Shown piece after piece: positions 16,946 through 25,699 of a DNA stretch of 64,000 nucleotides. Source of the DNA: Fermentibacter sp964564435 (lineage in GTDB: Bacteria; Fermentibacterota; Fermentibacteria; Fermentibacterales; Fermentibacteraceae); the NCBI GenBank assembly GCA_964564435.1, contig CAZMAT010000002.1, positions 62,001 through 126,000 on the forward strand, read 5' to 3'. The position numbers and the translations under genes are program-made. The notes under the pieces are model-generated. The model saw nothing but the letters and a program-made list of their open reading frames with translations. It was not told the DNA's origin and searched no databases. The stretch's first letter is position 1, and each line of letters starts with the position of its first letter.

Positions 16946-18042
16946 TGCTCCTGATGGTCTCCGCCGGGGAGCCCTCGGGGGACCTACGGGCGGCGGAGCT
17001 CTGTTCCGAGCTCTCGAAGAGGGCGGACATCCCGTACTTCGGCCTGGGCGGCGACGCGATGGCTGGCGCCGGCGTCGAACTGACAGCCCACCTCGCCGAC
17101 TATTCCGTCATGGGGTTCTCTTCGGTGCTGGCCTCGCTCGGCAGGCTCCGCGCGCTCGAGAAGGAGCTCAAGCGGCAGTGCCTCGCCAGGAGGCCCGACG
17201 CACTCCTCCTCGTCGACTACCCCGGGCTGAACCTGAGGCTTGCGAAATGGGCGCGGACAAAGGGGTTCAGGGTCGTCTACTACATCTCGCCCCAGTTCTG
17301 GGCCTGGGGGGGATGGAGGCTCCGCGGGATCGCCCGCAGCGTCGACCTGATGATCACGCTCTTCGGATTCGAAGCCGGGATCTACGAACGGAGAGGCGTG
17401 AAGGCGCTCTGGTGCGGACACCCCCTGGTCGATTCCATACCGGCTCCTTCACCCGGGGGGCAGGCCCTGGCCCTCCTTCCGGGAAGCCGCCCCGACGAGG
17501 TCGCGAGGCTCCTTCCCCGGATGCTCGACTGCGTGGACCTGACGAGGGCTTCGGGCGACAGCCGGGAGGTGCGCGTCGCCGTATCGCGTACCGTGCCCCG
17601 TGAACTCTACGAAGGCGCTGCGCAGAGGCGATGCACCCTGGTGGAAGGGACCGCCGCGGCCCTGCCCGGAGCCCGTGCTGCTCTGGTCTGCTCGGGTACG
17701 GCCACCCTGGAGACCGCGCTCCACGGAGTGCCTTTCGTCCTCATGTACAGGACATCGTCGTTGAACTACCTGCTCGCCAGGCTCCTCGTCAGGGGAGTGG
17801 ACAGGATCTGCCTCGCCAGCATCGCCGCCGGCAGGAGCGTCGCGCGGGAGCTGGTCCAGGGGGATGCCACCGGTGCGAAGGCCTTCGAGGCCCTGGCGCC
17901 GCTGCTTGCAGATTCTCCGGAAAGAGCTGCCGCCGTGGGGGGCCTGGATCTCGTGCGAAAGTCGCTCGGCCCGCCGGGAGCCGCGGCCAGGGCCGCGGAA
18001 GGCGTTCTCGGCAGTCTCGCCGCGGAGTTCCGTGATACGTGA
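16945..18042 (+). CDS. lpxB: Lipid-A-disaccharide synthase
   Basis: Membrane-associated glycosyltransferase that joins UDP-diacylglucosamine and lipid X into the lipid A disaccharide. The 365-residue protein has the LpxB start VSAGEPSGDLRAAEL, the YFGLGGDAM segment, LLVDYPGLNLRLA, YYISPQFWAWGGWR and the C-terminal CSGTATLETALHGVPFVLMYR. Length is usual. ATG 16945 overlaps the stop of the dehydrogenase by one base, and the next gene starts 11 bases before its end, so the genes are translationally coupled. Confidence 0.95.
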   Translation: MLLMVSAGEPSGDLRAAELCSELSKRADIPYFGLGGDAMAGAGVELTAHLADYSVMGFSSVLASLGRLRALEKELKRQCLARRPDALLLVDYPGLNLRLAKWARTKGFRVVYYISPQFWAWGGWRLRGIARSVDLMITLFGFEAGIYERRGVKALWCGHPLVDSIPAPSPGGQALALLPGSRPDEVARLLPRMLDCVDLTRASGDSREVRVAVSRTVPRELYEGAAQRRCTLVEGTAAALPGARAALVCSGTATLETALHGVPFVLMYRTSSLNYLLARLLVRGVDRICLASIAAGRSVARELVQGDATGAKAFEALAPLLADSPERAAAVGGLDLVRKSLGPPGAAARAAEGVLGSLAAEFRDT

Positions 18043-19879
18043 TCTCGCCTCGGGCGACAGGGGCTTCGCCGGCCTCATCCTGCTGACCCTGCTCCGGGCC
18101 AGCTGGAGGGTCGACTATCGGAGGCCCCCCGCAGGCCGTGCCGGGCGCCCCAGGGGGCTTCCCGTCCTCTACTGCCTCTGGCACGGAAGGCAGATCCCCC
18201 TCGTGCTTAGCCACCGGCGCGAGGGCGTCACCAGCCTCGTCAGCCTCAACAGGGACGGCGACTACGTCTCGAAGGTGGTCGAGCTGCTGGGTTTCCCTGT
18301 GATCAGGGGGTCGAGCTCGCGCGGCGGGCTCGAGGCGCTCCGGAGGATGGCCTCGGTGCTCAGGTCGGGCGTCGACTGCTCCATCACCCCCGACGGCCCC
18401 CGCGGACCCGTCTACAGGGCCAAGGCCGGGCTCGTGCAGATTTCCAGGCTGGGCCGCAGGCCCGCCGTTCCCATAGCTTCGTCGGGATTTCCGGCAGCCA
18501 TATTTCATTCCTGGGACTCCTTCAGGCTTCCTCTGCCTCTTGCCAGGATGGTCGTCGTAGAGGGGCGCGCCGTGCCTCCGCCCCCGGGGGGCGTGAAGGC
18601 CTCCCAGGCCGCGCTCCACATCGAGCACGAGATGATGCGCGTGACGAGGCTCGCCGACTTCCTGTCGGACCCCTCCGGCAGGCTCTTCGAGGCGGCGTCG
18701 GAAACAGCCGGGCGCCTGCTCGGACCAGCCGCCGCCGCGGCCATTATCCGCAAGCCATGGGAGGAGCGCAGGCAGAGGATGGGGATCGTCGCCTCGAGGG
18801 CCGACAGACCGGTATGGATGCACGGCTCCTCCGCCGGCGAGATCAACGGGCTGCTCCCTCTGGCCGTGCACCTTCGAGAGCGGGGCGTCCCCGTCCATCT
18901 CACCTGCTTCACGCCGGCCGGCAGGGAAGCCGTCGAGCGGTCCGGAGTGGAGGGGAGCTTCCTGCCCCTCGACAATCCCGACTGGGTGGGCAGGTTCCTG
19001 AGGGCGGTCGGGCCCAGGGCCCTCGTCCTCGCCGAGACCGAGATCTGGCCCAACCTCCTTTTGCGCACCCTCCTGGCATCCGTCCCGTGCATCTCGGTCA
19101 ACGCAAGGATCTCCGCCGGGAGCCTGCGCGGATACCGGCTCCTGGCAGGCGGCTGCGTCGGCAGACTGCTGTCGTGCTTCTGCGCGGTCCTCTGCAGGAC
19201 GGGAGATGACGCCGCGAGGTTCAGGGCGCTCGGGGTCGACCCGTCGATCATCGAAGTGACAGGCGATACGAAGGCCCTCAACGACCCCGGCGATCCCCCC
19301 GCGGAATGGAGGGAGAGGCTCTCGGACTGCGGCCCGGTGCTGGTGGCGGGATCCACGCGCCCGGGAGAGGAGGAGGCAGTGGCCGCCGCGGCCCGTGAGG
19401 CAGGGCTCTACCCTGTGATCGCCCCGAGACATCTCGAGAGGCTGGGGGAGGTCGAAGCGGCCCTGGGGGGGCTGGGGTTCAGCATCATGCGCTGGTCGGA
19501 GCCCGGGCCTCCCCCGGATGACGGATGCATGATCGTGGATTCCAGGGGCATGCTCTCCCGGCTCTACGGATGCGCCACCGTCGCCTTCGTGGGCGGGACC
19601 ATCGCCCCGTTCGGAGGGCACAACATCCTGGAACCCCTTCTGCGGGGCATTCCCACCGTGGTCGGTCCGAACCACGGGAGCTTCGCCCGGGAGGTCGCGA
19701 AGGGCGTCGAGATCGGCGCGGTCGCGGTCTCCGACCCGGATGGACTCTCCGAGGCCCTTCGGCGGATGATGACCTGCGGTGCTGATCCTGCAGCAACAAG
19801 GGATCTGGGCATGTCACCCGGGCGCGAGGCGCTCGGACGCTTCGAAGAGGCCCTCCGCAGGGCCGGAGTCTGGATCTGA
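18032..19879 (+). CDS. Fused DUF374 (LpxJ-like acyltransferase) - Kdo transferase
   Basis: One 615-residue frame holds two lipid A proteins. Residues ~1-215 are a DUF374/LPLAT-like acyltransferase domain (YCLWHGRQIPLVLSHRREG, SLNRDGDYVSKV, the PDGPRGPVYRAKAG motif). From memory, epsilonproteobacterial LpxJ, a late lipid A acyltransferase, belongs to this family. Residues ~240-615 are 3-deoxy-D-manno-octulosonic acid transferase (WaaA/KdtA): HGSSAGEINGLLPLA with catalytic Glu270, AETEIWPNLL, and FVGGTIAPFGGHNILEPLL. The N-terminal membrane helix usual for KdtA is missing. Start is GTG 18032, inside lpxB. No stop or frameshift separates the halves, and the linker (~residues 205-240) is helical. 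Confidence 0.88.
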   Translation: MIRDLASGDRGFAGLILLTLLRASWRVDYRRPPAGRAGRPRGLPVLYCLWHGRQIPLVLSHRREGVTSLVSLNRDGDYVSKVVELLGFPVIRGSSSRGGLEALRRMASVLRSGVDCSITPDGPRGPVYRAKAGLVQISRLGRRPAVPIASSGFPAAIFHSWDSFRLPLPLARMVVVEGRAVPPPPGGVKASQAALHIEHEMMRVTRLADFLSDPSGRLFEAASETAGRLLGPAAAAAIIRKPWEERRQRMGIVASRADRPVWMHGSSAGEINGLLPLAVHLRERGVPVHLTCFTPAGREAVERSGVEGSFLPLDNPDWVGRFLRAVGPRALVLAETEIWPNLLLRTLLASVPCISVNARISAGSLRGYRLLAGGCVGRLLSCFCAVLCRTGDDAARFRALGVDPSIIEVTGDTKALNDPGDPPAEWRERLSDCGPVLVAGSTRPGEEEAVAAAAREAGLYPVIAPRHLERLGEVEAALGGLGFSIMRWSEPGPPPDDGCMIVDSRGMLSRLYGCATVAFVGGTIAPFGGHNILEPLLRGIPTVVGPNHGSFAREVAKGVEIGAVAVSDPDGLSEALRRMMTCGADPAATRDLGMSPGREALGRFEEALRRAGVWI

Positions 19880-19883
19880 GGCC

Positions 19884-20969
19884 GTGAGGAGGCCGGACCG
19901 GATCCATGCGGCTATCGCCGCGCGGCGCGGGGGATGGAGGTACGCGGGTGCGGCCCTGGGCCCCCTGTCCGCCCTCTACGGCCTGGCAGCCGCTCTTCGG
20001 AGGCGGGCATCGGCCATGGGGATCGGGCGCAGGGTCAGGGCCGGAGTGCCGGTAGTGAGCATCGGCAACATCGAGATGGGCGGCATCGGCAAGACGCCGG
20101 TCACGATCTGGCTTGCCCGCAGGCTGGTCACCGAGGGTTTCCGGGTGGCTGTCGTGGCCAGGGATCTGAACAGGAGGGCGGGGGAGCCGCTCAACGCATC
20201 TCTCTCGTCGCGTTCCTCCGGGGCGGGCGCCCCTTCCGACGAAGCGCTCATGCTCGCATCCGACCTGCCGGGATGCAGCGTCTACGCCGGTCCGGACAAG
20301 GCGGCGGCCGCGCTGAGGGCGGCTTCGGAGGCGAAACCCGACATCCTGCTGGTTGACGACGGTTTCCAGCACCTCAAGCTCCACAGGGATATGGACGTGG
20401 TCGTCCTCGACTTCGAGCACCCGCTGGGGCGGGGAGGGGTGCTTCCGGCAGGCACGCTGAGGGAGTTCCCGTCGGCCCTCGCGGCCGCCGACTGCTTCTG
20501 GGTCAACAGGGTGCCCGCGGGGCGGACACCCGGGTGGCTCGCCAGATCACTCGCCCTGTTCTCGCAGCGCGCCTCGGTCGTGAACAGCCGCCCGGTCCCC
20601 GTGGCCCTCGAGATGCCCGGAGGCGGGAGCGTCGATCCGAGGGGGCTCAGGGTGCTGGCATTCTGCGGGATAGGCAGCCCCGAGTCCTTCCGGGGCACCC
20701 TGGCTGAAGCAGGGTGCGATGTGGCGGGATTCTTCGACTTCCCCGACCATCACGCCTATTCGCTCTCCGAACTCGTGGGGATGGAGGAGCGAAGGAAGGA
20801 ACTGAAGGCCGACCTGCTGGTGACGACCCGGAAGGACGCGGTCAAGCTCGGAACGCCGGGCATCAGGCTCAACATATGTTCACTCAGGATCGAACTGGAG
20901 GTCTGGGGCGAGGCCGACCGCCTGCTGGCGGAGATCGCTGCCCTGGCCGGGAGGAGCGGGAGATCGTGA
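19884..20969 (+). CDS. lpxK: Tetraacyldisaccharide 4'-kinase
   Basis: Kinase adding the 4'-phosphate to the lipid A disaccharide at the inner membrane. The 361-residue protein has the Walker A-like GNIEMGGIGKTPVT, VVARDLNRR, the EAL(M)LA segment, LLVDDGFQHLKLHRDMDVVVLD and the C-terminal VTTRKDAVKL. Start is GTG 19884, 4 bases after the Kdo transferase stop; the next start codon (nadB) lies within its last codons. It completes the chain lpxB - acyl/Kdo transferase - lpxK. Confidence 0.94.
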   Translation: MRRPDRIHAAIAARRGGWRYAGAALGPLSALYGLAAALRRRASAMGIGRRVRAGVPVVSIGNIEMGGIGKTPVTIWLARRLVTEGFRVAVVARDLNRRAGEPLNASLSSRSSGAGAPSDEALMLASDLPGCSVYAGPDKAAAALRAASEAKPDILLVDDGFQHLKLHRDMDVVVLDFEHPLGRGGVLPAGTLREFPSALAAADCFWVNRVPAGRTPGWLARSLALFSQRASVVNSRPVPVALEMPGGGSVDPRGLRVLAFCGIGSPESFRGTLAEAGCDVAGFFDFPDHHAYSLSELVGMEERRKELKADLLVTTRKDAVKLGTPGIRLNICSLRIELEVWGEADRLLAEIAALAGRSGRS

Positions 20970-22546
20970 TCAGGAGATGCGACGTGCTGATCATAGGAGG
21001 CGGCCTGGCCGGCATGTCCTGTGCGCTGGAACTGCCCGGGTCCGTCAGGGTGCTGCTGCTGAGCAAGATCAGCCTGCCTGCCGGCAGCACGAGCCTTGCA
21101 CAGGGCGGCATAGCTGCGCCGGTGGGCGCCGATGACAGCACCGAGCTCCACCTGGACGACACGATCAGGGCAGGCGGCGGCATGGTGGACGCAGGCGTCG
21201 CGCGGGAGATCATCTCGCGGGGGCCCGCCCTGATAGAGAGGCTGGCCTCCTGGGGGGTGCGCCTCGAGGGCGCCGACGAGGGGGTCGGCAGCATGGAGGG
21301 CGGCCACAGCCGCAGGAGGGTGCTGCACTACCTGGACAGGACCGGCAGGTGGATCAGCGATTTGCTCACCGGGTTGTGCCGGTCCCGGGGGAACATCGAG
21401 ATCATGGAGGGGGCGTTCGCGATAAACCTCCTCACCGCATCGAGGTCGGAACCCGCCCAGACCGCGGCCGGGTCGGACAGGTGCCTGGGCGCCTACGTCC
21501 TCGCCGACGGGGAGGTGTCCACCGTCCTGGCATCGGAGACCGTCATTGCCACCGGAGGGGCGGGGAAGGTCTACAGGTACACCTCGAACGACGACTGGGC
21601 CACCGGGGACGGGATAGCCATGTCCTGGCGCGCCGGCCTCCCCGTGCGGAACATGGAGTTCTACCAGTTCCACCCCACATGCCTGTTCCACCGGGACCGC
21701 AGGAACTTCCTGATCACGGAGGCGCTGAGAGGGGAGGGGGCGGTGCTCCGCAACCTCTCGGGCGAGCGCTTCATGGAGCGCTACGATGCACAGAGGCTGG
21801 AGCTGGCCCCGAGGGACGTGGTGGCCAGGGCGATAGACTCGGAGATGAAGAGGCTCGGGCACGACCATGTCGTCCTGGATGCGACCGCCCTGGGCAGGAG
21901 GGCTCTGGAGGAGAGGTTCCCCGAGGTGACCGAGGGTGTCACTTCCGTCGGCATCAGGCCATGGGATGAGCCGATACCGGTGGTGCCGGCTGCCCATTAC
22001 TGCGTCGGCGGAGTCGTGGCTGGCATCGACGGTTCCACCGAGATGGAGGGGCTGAGGGTGGTGGGCGAGGCCGCATCCACCGGGCTCCACGGCGCCAACA
22101 GGCTGGGCAGCAACAGCCTTCTCGAAGCGGGAGTCATGGGCATGGAGGCGGCTCATTCCGTGGCCGGCTCGCTCAGGCCGCTCCCCTCCGATCTCTCGGT
22201 GGGGGACTGGTACTTCGGGAGGGCGAGGCCCCTTTCGGAGATAGTGCTGATCGAGCACGACTGGGCTGCAGTGAGGAGCACCATGTGGGACTACGTGGGC
22301 ATCATCCGGACCGACCGCAGGCTGCGCAGGGCGCTCCGGATACTCGACGTGATCTCGCGCGAGGTGGAGGAGGACTACTGGTCCCTCCTCCCCCAGAAGG
22401 ACCTTCTCGAACTGCGGAACCTCTGCGACGTGGCCGGCATCATAGTCCGTTCGGCGCTCCTCCGGCGCGAGAGCCGGGGCCTCCATTACAACCTCGACTG
22501 CCCCGACACCGTGCCGCCCGGGAGGGACACGGTGATAAGGCACTGA
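20966..22546 (+). CDS. nadB: L-aspartate oxidase
   Basis: FAD enzyme oxidising L-aspartate to iminoaspartate, first step of NAD synthesis. The 526-residue protein has the dinucleotide motif LIIGGGLAGMSCALEL, GSTSLAQGGIAAP, the ATGGAGKVYRYTSN segment, the substrate region FHPTCLFHRDRRNFLITEALRGEGA and GLHGANRLGSNSLLEA, then the helical C-terminal domain of succinate dehydrogenase-type flavoproteins. NadB is preferred over fumarate reductase because of the length and the HRDRRNFLITEALRGEGA stretch. GTG 20966 overlaps the lpxK stop. Partners nadA and nadC are not in the window. Confidence 0.93.
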   Translation: MIRRCDVLIIGGGLAGMSCALELPGSVRVLLLSKISLPAGSTSLAQGGIAAPVGADDSTELHLDDTIRAGGGMVDAGVAREIISRGPALIERLASWGVRLEGADEGVGSMEGGHSRRRVLHYLDRTGRWISDLLTGLCRSRGNIEIMEGAFAINLLTASRSEPAQTAAGSDRCLGAYVLADGEVSTVLASETVIATGGAGKVYRYTSNDDWATGDGIAMSWRAGLPVRNMEFYQFHPTCLFHRDRRNFLITEALRGEGAVLRNLSGERFMERYDAQRLELAPRDVVARAIDSEMKRLGHDHVVLDATALGRRALEERFPEVTEGVTSVGIRPWDEPIPVVPAAHYCVGGVVAGIDGSTEMEGLRVVGEAASTGLHGANRLGSNSLLEAGVMGMEAAHSVAGSLRPLPSDLSVGDWYFGRARPLSEIVLIEHDWAAVRSTMWDYVGIIRTDRRLRRALRILDVISREVEEDYWSLLPQKDLLELRNLCDVAGIIVRSALLRRESRGLHYNLDCPDTVPPGRDTVIRH

Positions 22547-23073
22547 TGAGGGCTCGCCCCGGCCCGTTCATCTCCCGTGCGCAGCTCGCGGCTCTCCTCG
22601 CCCTGGCGGCGTGCTCCCCGGCCCCTGTCTACACCGGCGGGGGGATCGACTGCAGGGGGGCCGCCTGGTCCGCCGGGGTCTCCTCGAACGCCGGGGAGCC
22701 GGTGACGGGCGGCGACAGGCGCATGATGGACATCATCGAGGGCTGGATCGGAACTCCCTACAGGTACGGGGGGGAGACGAAGGATGGTGTCGACTGCTCG
22801 GGCTTCACGCAGGCCGTCTTCGCCGAGATGGGGATCGCGATCCCCAGGACCGCGAGCACTCAGGCGGAGGCGGCCCGGCAGGTCCAGCCCGGCGACCTGA
22901 GGTTCGGCGACATCATCTTCTTCAACACGTCGGGAAGCGGCATATCGCACTGCGGCATCTACATAGGTGACGGGTTCTTCGTCCACGCCTCGTCGAGCCG
23001 GGGAGTCGTCCGGCAGTCACTGGCCAATCCGTACTTCTTCAGCAGGATAGTGGGCGCCGGCCGGTTCCTATAA
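22546..23073 (+). CDS. NlpC/P60-family peptidoglycan endopeptidase, lipoprotein
   Basis: Cysteine peptidase cutting peptide crosslinks or stem peptides in the cell wall. The 175-residue protein starts with a lipoprotein signal ending LLALAAC (Cys23). The catalytic domain shows TPYRYGGETKDGVDCSGFTQ with nucleophile Cys84, RTASTQAEAARQVQPGDLRFGDIIFF, and the catalytic His in GISHCGIYIG. ATG 22546 overlaps the nadB stop. It ends the operon and overlaps the convergent gene end by 6 bases. Confidence 0.92.
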   Translation: MRARPGPFISRAQLAALLALAACSPAPVYTGGGIDCRGAAWSAGVSSNAGEPVTGGDRRMMDIIEGWIGTPYRYGGETKDGVDCSGFTQAVFAEMGIAIPRTASTQAEAARQVQPGDLRFGDIIFFNTSGSGISHCGIYIGDGFFVHASSSRGVVRQSLANPYFFSRIVGAGRFL

Positions 23074-23850
23074 CCCGTCGAACCCGGGGGGAAGCGGCTC
23101 GTACATGCCCAGGCAGAAGCGCACGGCCATCAGTCTCAACTCGCTCGGAGCCGACGCGTCCTGCAGCAGCCTCGTCCAGAGCCTGCCGGCAAGGTAATCC
23201 TCTCCCGTGACCATGTACGCGATGGCAGCCGAAGCCAGGGCTTCGGCGGGAGGGTACTCCGCGGCCACGGCGGCCTCGAGCCTGGCCCGCGCAGCCATTA
23301 CGTCGCCCTCCTCCCAGGCCATGAGTCCGAGCAGCAGGGCGGCCCTGGGCTTCCCGGACACCGGTTCGAGAACCGCCCGTGCGGAGCCGGCATCCATCCT
23401 GCCGATGAGGAGCAGCGCCAGGTCGTAACGCGGCACCGACCAGCCGGGATCGGCAGTGATCGCCTCCCGCAGGCTCGCCTCCGACTCCTCCTCGTGACCC
23501 GCTCCATGCTGACCCGTGGCCTCCCTCACCAGCCTGGCCGAGGCCAGCCTGTCCTCGAGGGCATCCCTCATGGAAGGGTCGAGAGGGAGGGTGACGATCG
23601 AGCCCGTCGCCGGAGCCTGGTCGGGCATGAAGCCCGACGTGAGGGCTATGGCCTCGTACCCCTCGCCGTTCTCGGAGTCGAGGATGGCCCAGGCCAGGAA
23701 CCTCCAGGTGTCGCCATCCTGCCAGACGTAGTCGAGGGTGGTGCCGCCCGAGACGGCGATCTCCATCCCCGGCGCGACCGCGGCCTCCCTGGGCGCGCAC
23801 GATGCAGCTGCAAGAATCAGGGGCAGGAGGGACATCCTCCTCGCGCTCAT
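23068..23850 (-). CDS. TPR-like lipoprotein of unknown function
   Basis: A 260-residue protein with a lipoprotein signal peptide ending LILAAASC (Cys18). The first ~100 residues after it include a beta-rich part (MEIAVSGGTTLDYVWQDGDTWRF). The remainder, from about residue 125, is helical with tetratricopeptide-like spacing (REAITADPGWSVPRYDLALLL; RARLEAAVAAEYPPAEALA). I cannot name the family. ATG 23850 overlaps the dusB stop by 4 bases, so it is the last gene of the lipM-lipA-dusB unit. Its end overlaps the nlpC gene on the other strand. Confidence 0.65.
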   Translation of the reverse strand: MSARRMSLLPLILAAASCAPREAAVAPGMEIAVSGGTTLDYVWQDGDTWRFLAWAILDSENGEGYEAIALTSGFMPDQAPATGSIVTLPLDPSMRDALEDRLASARLVREATGQHGAGHEEESEASLREAITADPGWSVPRYDLALLLIGRMDAGSARAVLEPVSGKPRAALLLGLMAWEEGDVMAARARLEAAVAAEYPPAEALASAAIAYMVTGEDYLAGRLWTRLLQDASAPSELRLMAVRFCLGMYEPLPPGFDGL

Positions 23851-24806
23851 ACGGCCTCCGACATCGCTGCCGCCTCCGCCAGCACATCCCTGACGTCCTC
23901 CTCCGATTCCACCCGGACGGCCCTGGATCGGAGCGAGGCGGCTCCGCGGAATCCCTTCAGGTAATGCACGAGCTGGCCCCTGAAGGCGTGGAACACGAAC
24001 GGTTCGGGCATGCAGGCCCTCATGAGCGAGAGATGCTCGAGCACTACCGGGGCGAGTTCGCCCGGCCCGGGCTCCTGGGTGCCGGTGCCGGCCACGGCCC
24101 TGAAGAACCAGGGCCTCCCGATCGCACCGCGTCCTGCGAGGATCCCCGACGCCCCGCACGAATCGCGCATCCGCAGAGCCGCAGCAGGAGTGGTCGAATC
24201 TCCGTTCGCCACGACGGGAATGGGTGAGGCCTCGACGATCCAGGCCATCTCCGCGAGCCTGACGGGGCCCTCGAACATGTCGGTCCGGTAGCGGCCGTGG
24301 ACGGCCAGCGCGGAGGCGCCCCGTGCCGCCGCCATAGCCCCGATCTCACGGGGGAGGGGCTTCGAGGAATCCCAGCCGAGCCTGATCTTGAGCGTCACGG
24401 GGAGGCCGTCCGCCCCCGCCGACACAGCCGAGACTATGTCGAGCAGCCTTGGGACGTCGAGGAGGAGAGCTGCGCCCGACCGGCTGGCGAGAACCTTCCT
24501 GACGGGGCAGCCCGCGTTGATGTCTATGAAGTCGAAGCCCATCCCGGAGACGGTGTGCGCGGCCCGTTCGAAATCGGCGGGTTCCGAGCCGTAGAGCTGG
24601 ACACCGAGGGGCTTCTCGTGGATCGAGAACGAAAGCAGCCGGCACGATCCGGCGGACTTCCTCGAGAGCCCCTGGACGCTCACCATCTCGGTGACGCACG
24701 ATGTCGCACCGAGCCTCCTGCAGATGATCCTGAAGGCCGAGTCGCTGAAACCGGCCATCGGGGCCAGCGAACAGCCGTGGGTGTACTCCCTGGGCGCCGC
24801 GGTCAA
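23847..24806 (-). CDS. dusB: tRNA-dihydrouridine synthase (DusB-type)
   Basis: FMN enzyme reducing uridines in the tRNA D-loop. The 319-residue protein begins CSLAPMAGFSDSAFR, has TEMVSVQGLS, QLYGSEPADF, the signature FDFIDINAGCPVRKVLASRSGAALL with the catalytic Cys, LKIRLGWD, and VHGRYRTDMFEGP, ILAGRGAIGRPWFF. The start is taken as TTG 24806, which overlaps the lipA stop (TTGA); the frame has no good ATG before the conserved region. The paralogue (DusA/B/C) cannot be fixed, but the INAGCPVRKV form is DusB-like. Confidence 0.92.
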   Translation of the reverse strand: MTAAPREYTHGCSLAPMAGFSDSAFRIICRRLGATSCVTEMVSVQGLSRKSAGSCRLLSFSIHEKPLGVQLYGSEPADFERAAHTVSGMGFDFIDINAGCPVRKVLASRSGAALLLDVPRLLDIVSAVSAGADGLPVTLKIRLGWDSSKPLPREIGAMAAARGASALAVHGRYRTDMFEGPVRLAEMAWIVEASPIPVVANGDSTTPAAALRMRDSCGASGILAGRGAIGRPWFFRAVAGTGTQEPGPGELAPVVLEHLSLMRACMPEPFVFHAFRGQLVHYLKGFRGAASLRSRAVRVESEEDVRDVLAEAAAMSEAV

Positions 24807-25699
24807 CTCCGCCCCCCGGGGCAGGATCGGCCTGAGAGGATCTCGAAGCTCGCTGCCGCGTCGAAGGAGCTCCTCACGAGAGGCCCGGAAGCAACTGCCA
24901 GGAAGCCGGCGGCGAGCGCCTCGGCCTTCCAGTCGTCGAACTCCGCGGGAGTGACGAACCTGTCCACGGGATGGTGGTCGCGGCCGGGCATCAGGTACTG
25001 GCCGAGCGTCAGGATCGAGACGCCTGCCTCGCGCAGCCCGGAGAGGGACTCCCTTATGTCGCCGGCCTTCTCTCCGAGACCGAGCATCATGCCGCTCTTG
25101 GTGGGCGTTCCCGGAGCCATGGCCCCGAACCGGGCGAGGACCTCGAGGGATGCGCGATACGAAGCCCCCGGCCTCAGCATCGGGAAGAGCCTCTCCACCG
25201 TTTCGATGTTGTGGTTGAAGACGTCGGGGCGGGCGTCCGCGACCAGGGAGAGGCTGGCTGCATCGCCCCCGAAGTCCGGCGTCAGCACCTCCACCCGGGT
25301 GCCCGGGCACAGCGCACGGATCTCACGGATGGTGTCGGCGAAGACGGATGCCCCCCCGTCGGGCAGGTCGTCCCTCGTGACCGAGGTAACCACGGCATAT
25401 GAGAGCCCGAGATCCCAGACGCTCCCGGCGACCCTGCGGGGCTCGCCGGGATCGGGCGGGGGAAGGGGGCCCGACGCCTTGCGGACGGCGCAGTACGCGC
25501 AGCGCCTGGTGCAGGTGTCGCCGAGGATGAGGAAGGTCGCTGTGCCCTTGTCGAAGCAGCGGCCCTGGTTGGGGCAAGCGGCCTCCCTGCACACGGTATG
25601 GAGGCCGGCCCCGCCGATGAGCCTCCTCACCCTGGCGGCCCCGTCACCGCCCAGCGTGGATGTCCTGAGCCATTCCGGCATGCGGTCCCTCATTCCCAT
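24803..25699 (-). CDS. lipA: Lipoyl synthase
   Basis: Radical-SAM enzyme inserting two sulfurs into protein-bound octanoyl groups. The 298-residue protein has the auxiliary cluster motif CX4CX5C (Cys37, 42, 48), the radical-SAM CX3CX2C (Cys63, 67, 70), VTSVTRDDLPDGGA, FNHNIETV and the C-terminal RSSFDA serine ligand motif. ATG 25699 was chosen because GGAGG lies seven bases upstream; ATG 25693 also overlaps the upstream stop. It follows the octanoyltransferase gene, giving a complete endogenous lipoylation pair. Confidence 0.96.
   Translation of the reverse strand: MGMRDRMPEWLRTSTLGGDGAARVRRLIGGAGLHTVCREAACPNQGRCFDKGTATFLILGDTCTRRCAYCAVRKASGPLPPPDPGEPRRVAGSVWDLGLSYAVVTSVTRDDLPDGGASVFADTIREIRALCPGTRVEVLTPDFGGDAASLSLVADARPDVFNHNIETVERLFPMLRPGASYRASLEVLARFGAMAPGTPTKSGMMLGLGEKAGDIRESLSGLREAGVSILTLGQYLMPGRDHHPVDRFVTPAEFDDWKAEALAAGFLAVASGPLVRSSFDAAASFEILSGRSCPGGRS

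Noticed and set aside
16945..19879. Possibility that lpxB, DUF374 and waaA are three separate genes with the last two joined by a sequencing error
   Set aside because: No sign of a stop, start-with-ribosome-site or frame change at the junction (about 18650-18760); the linker reads smoothly. Kept as a check in the finding.
20756..22543. Long open frame of 595 codons on the minus strand opposite nadB
   Set aside because: Shadow of nadB in a high-GC genome; composition is Arg/Gly/His-rich with no motif, while nadB itself is unmistakable.
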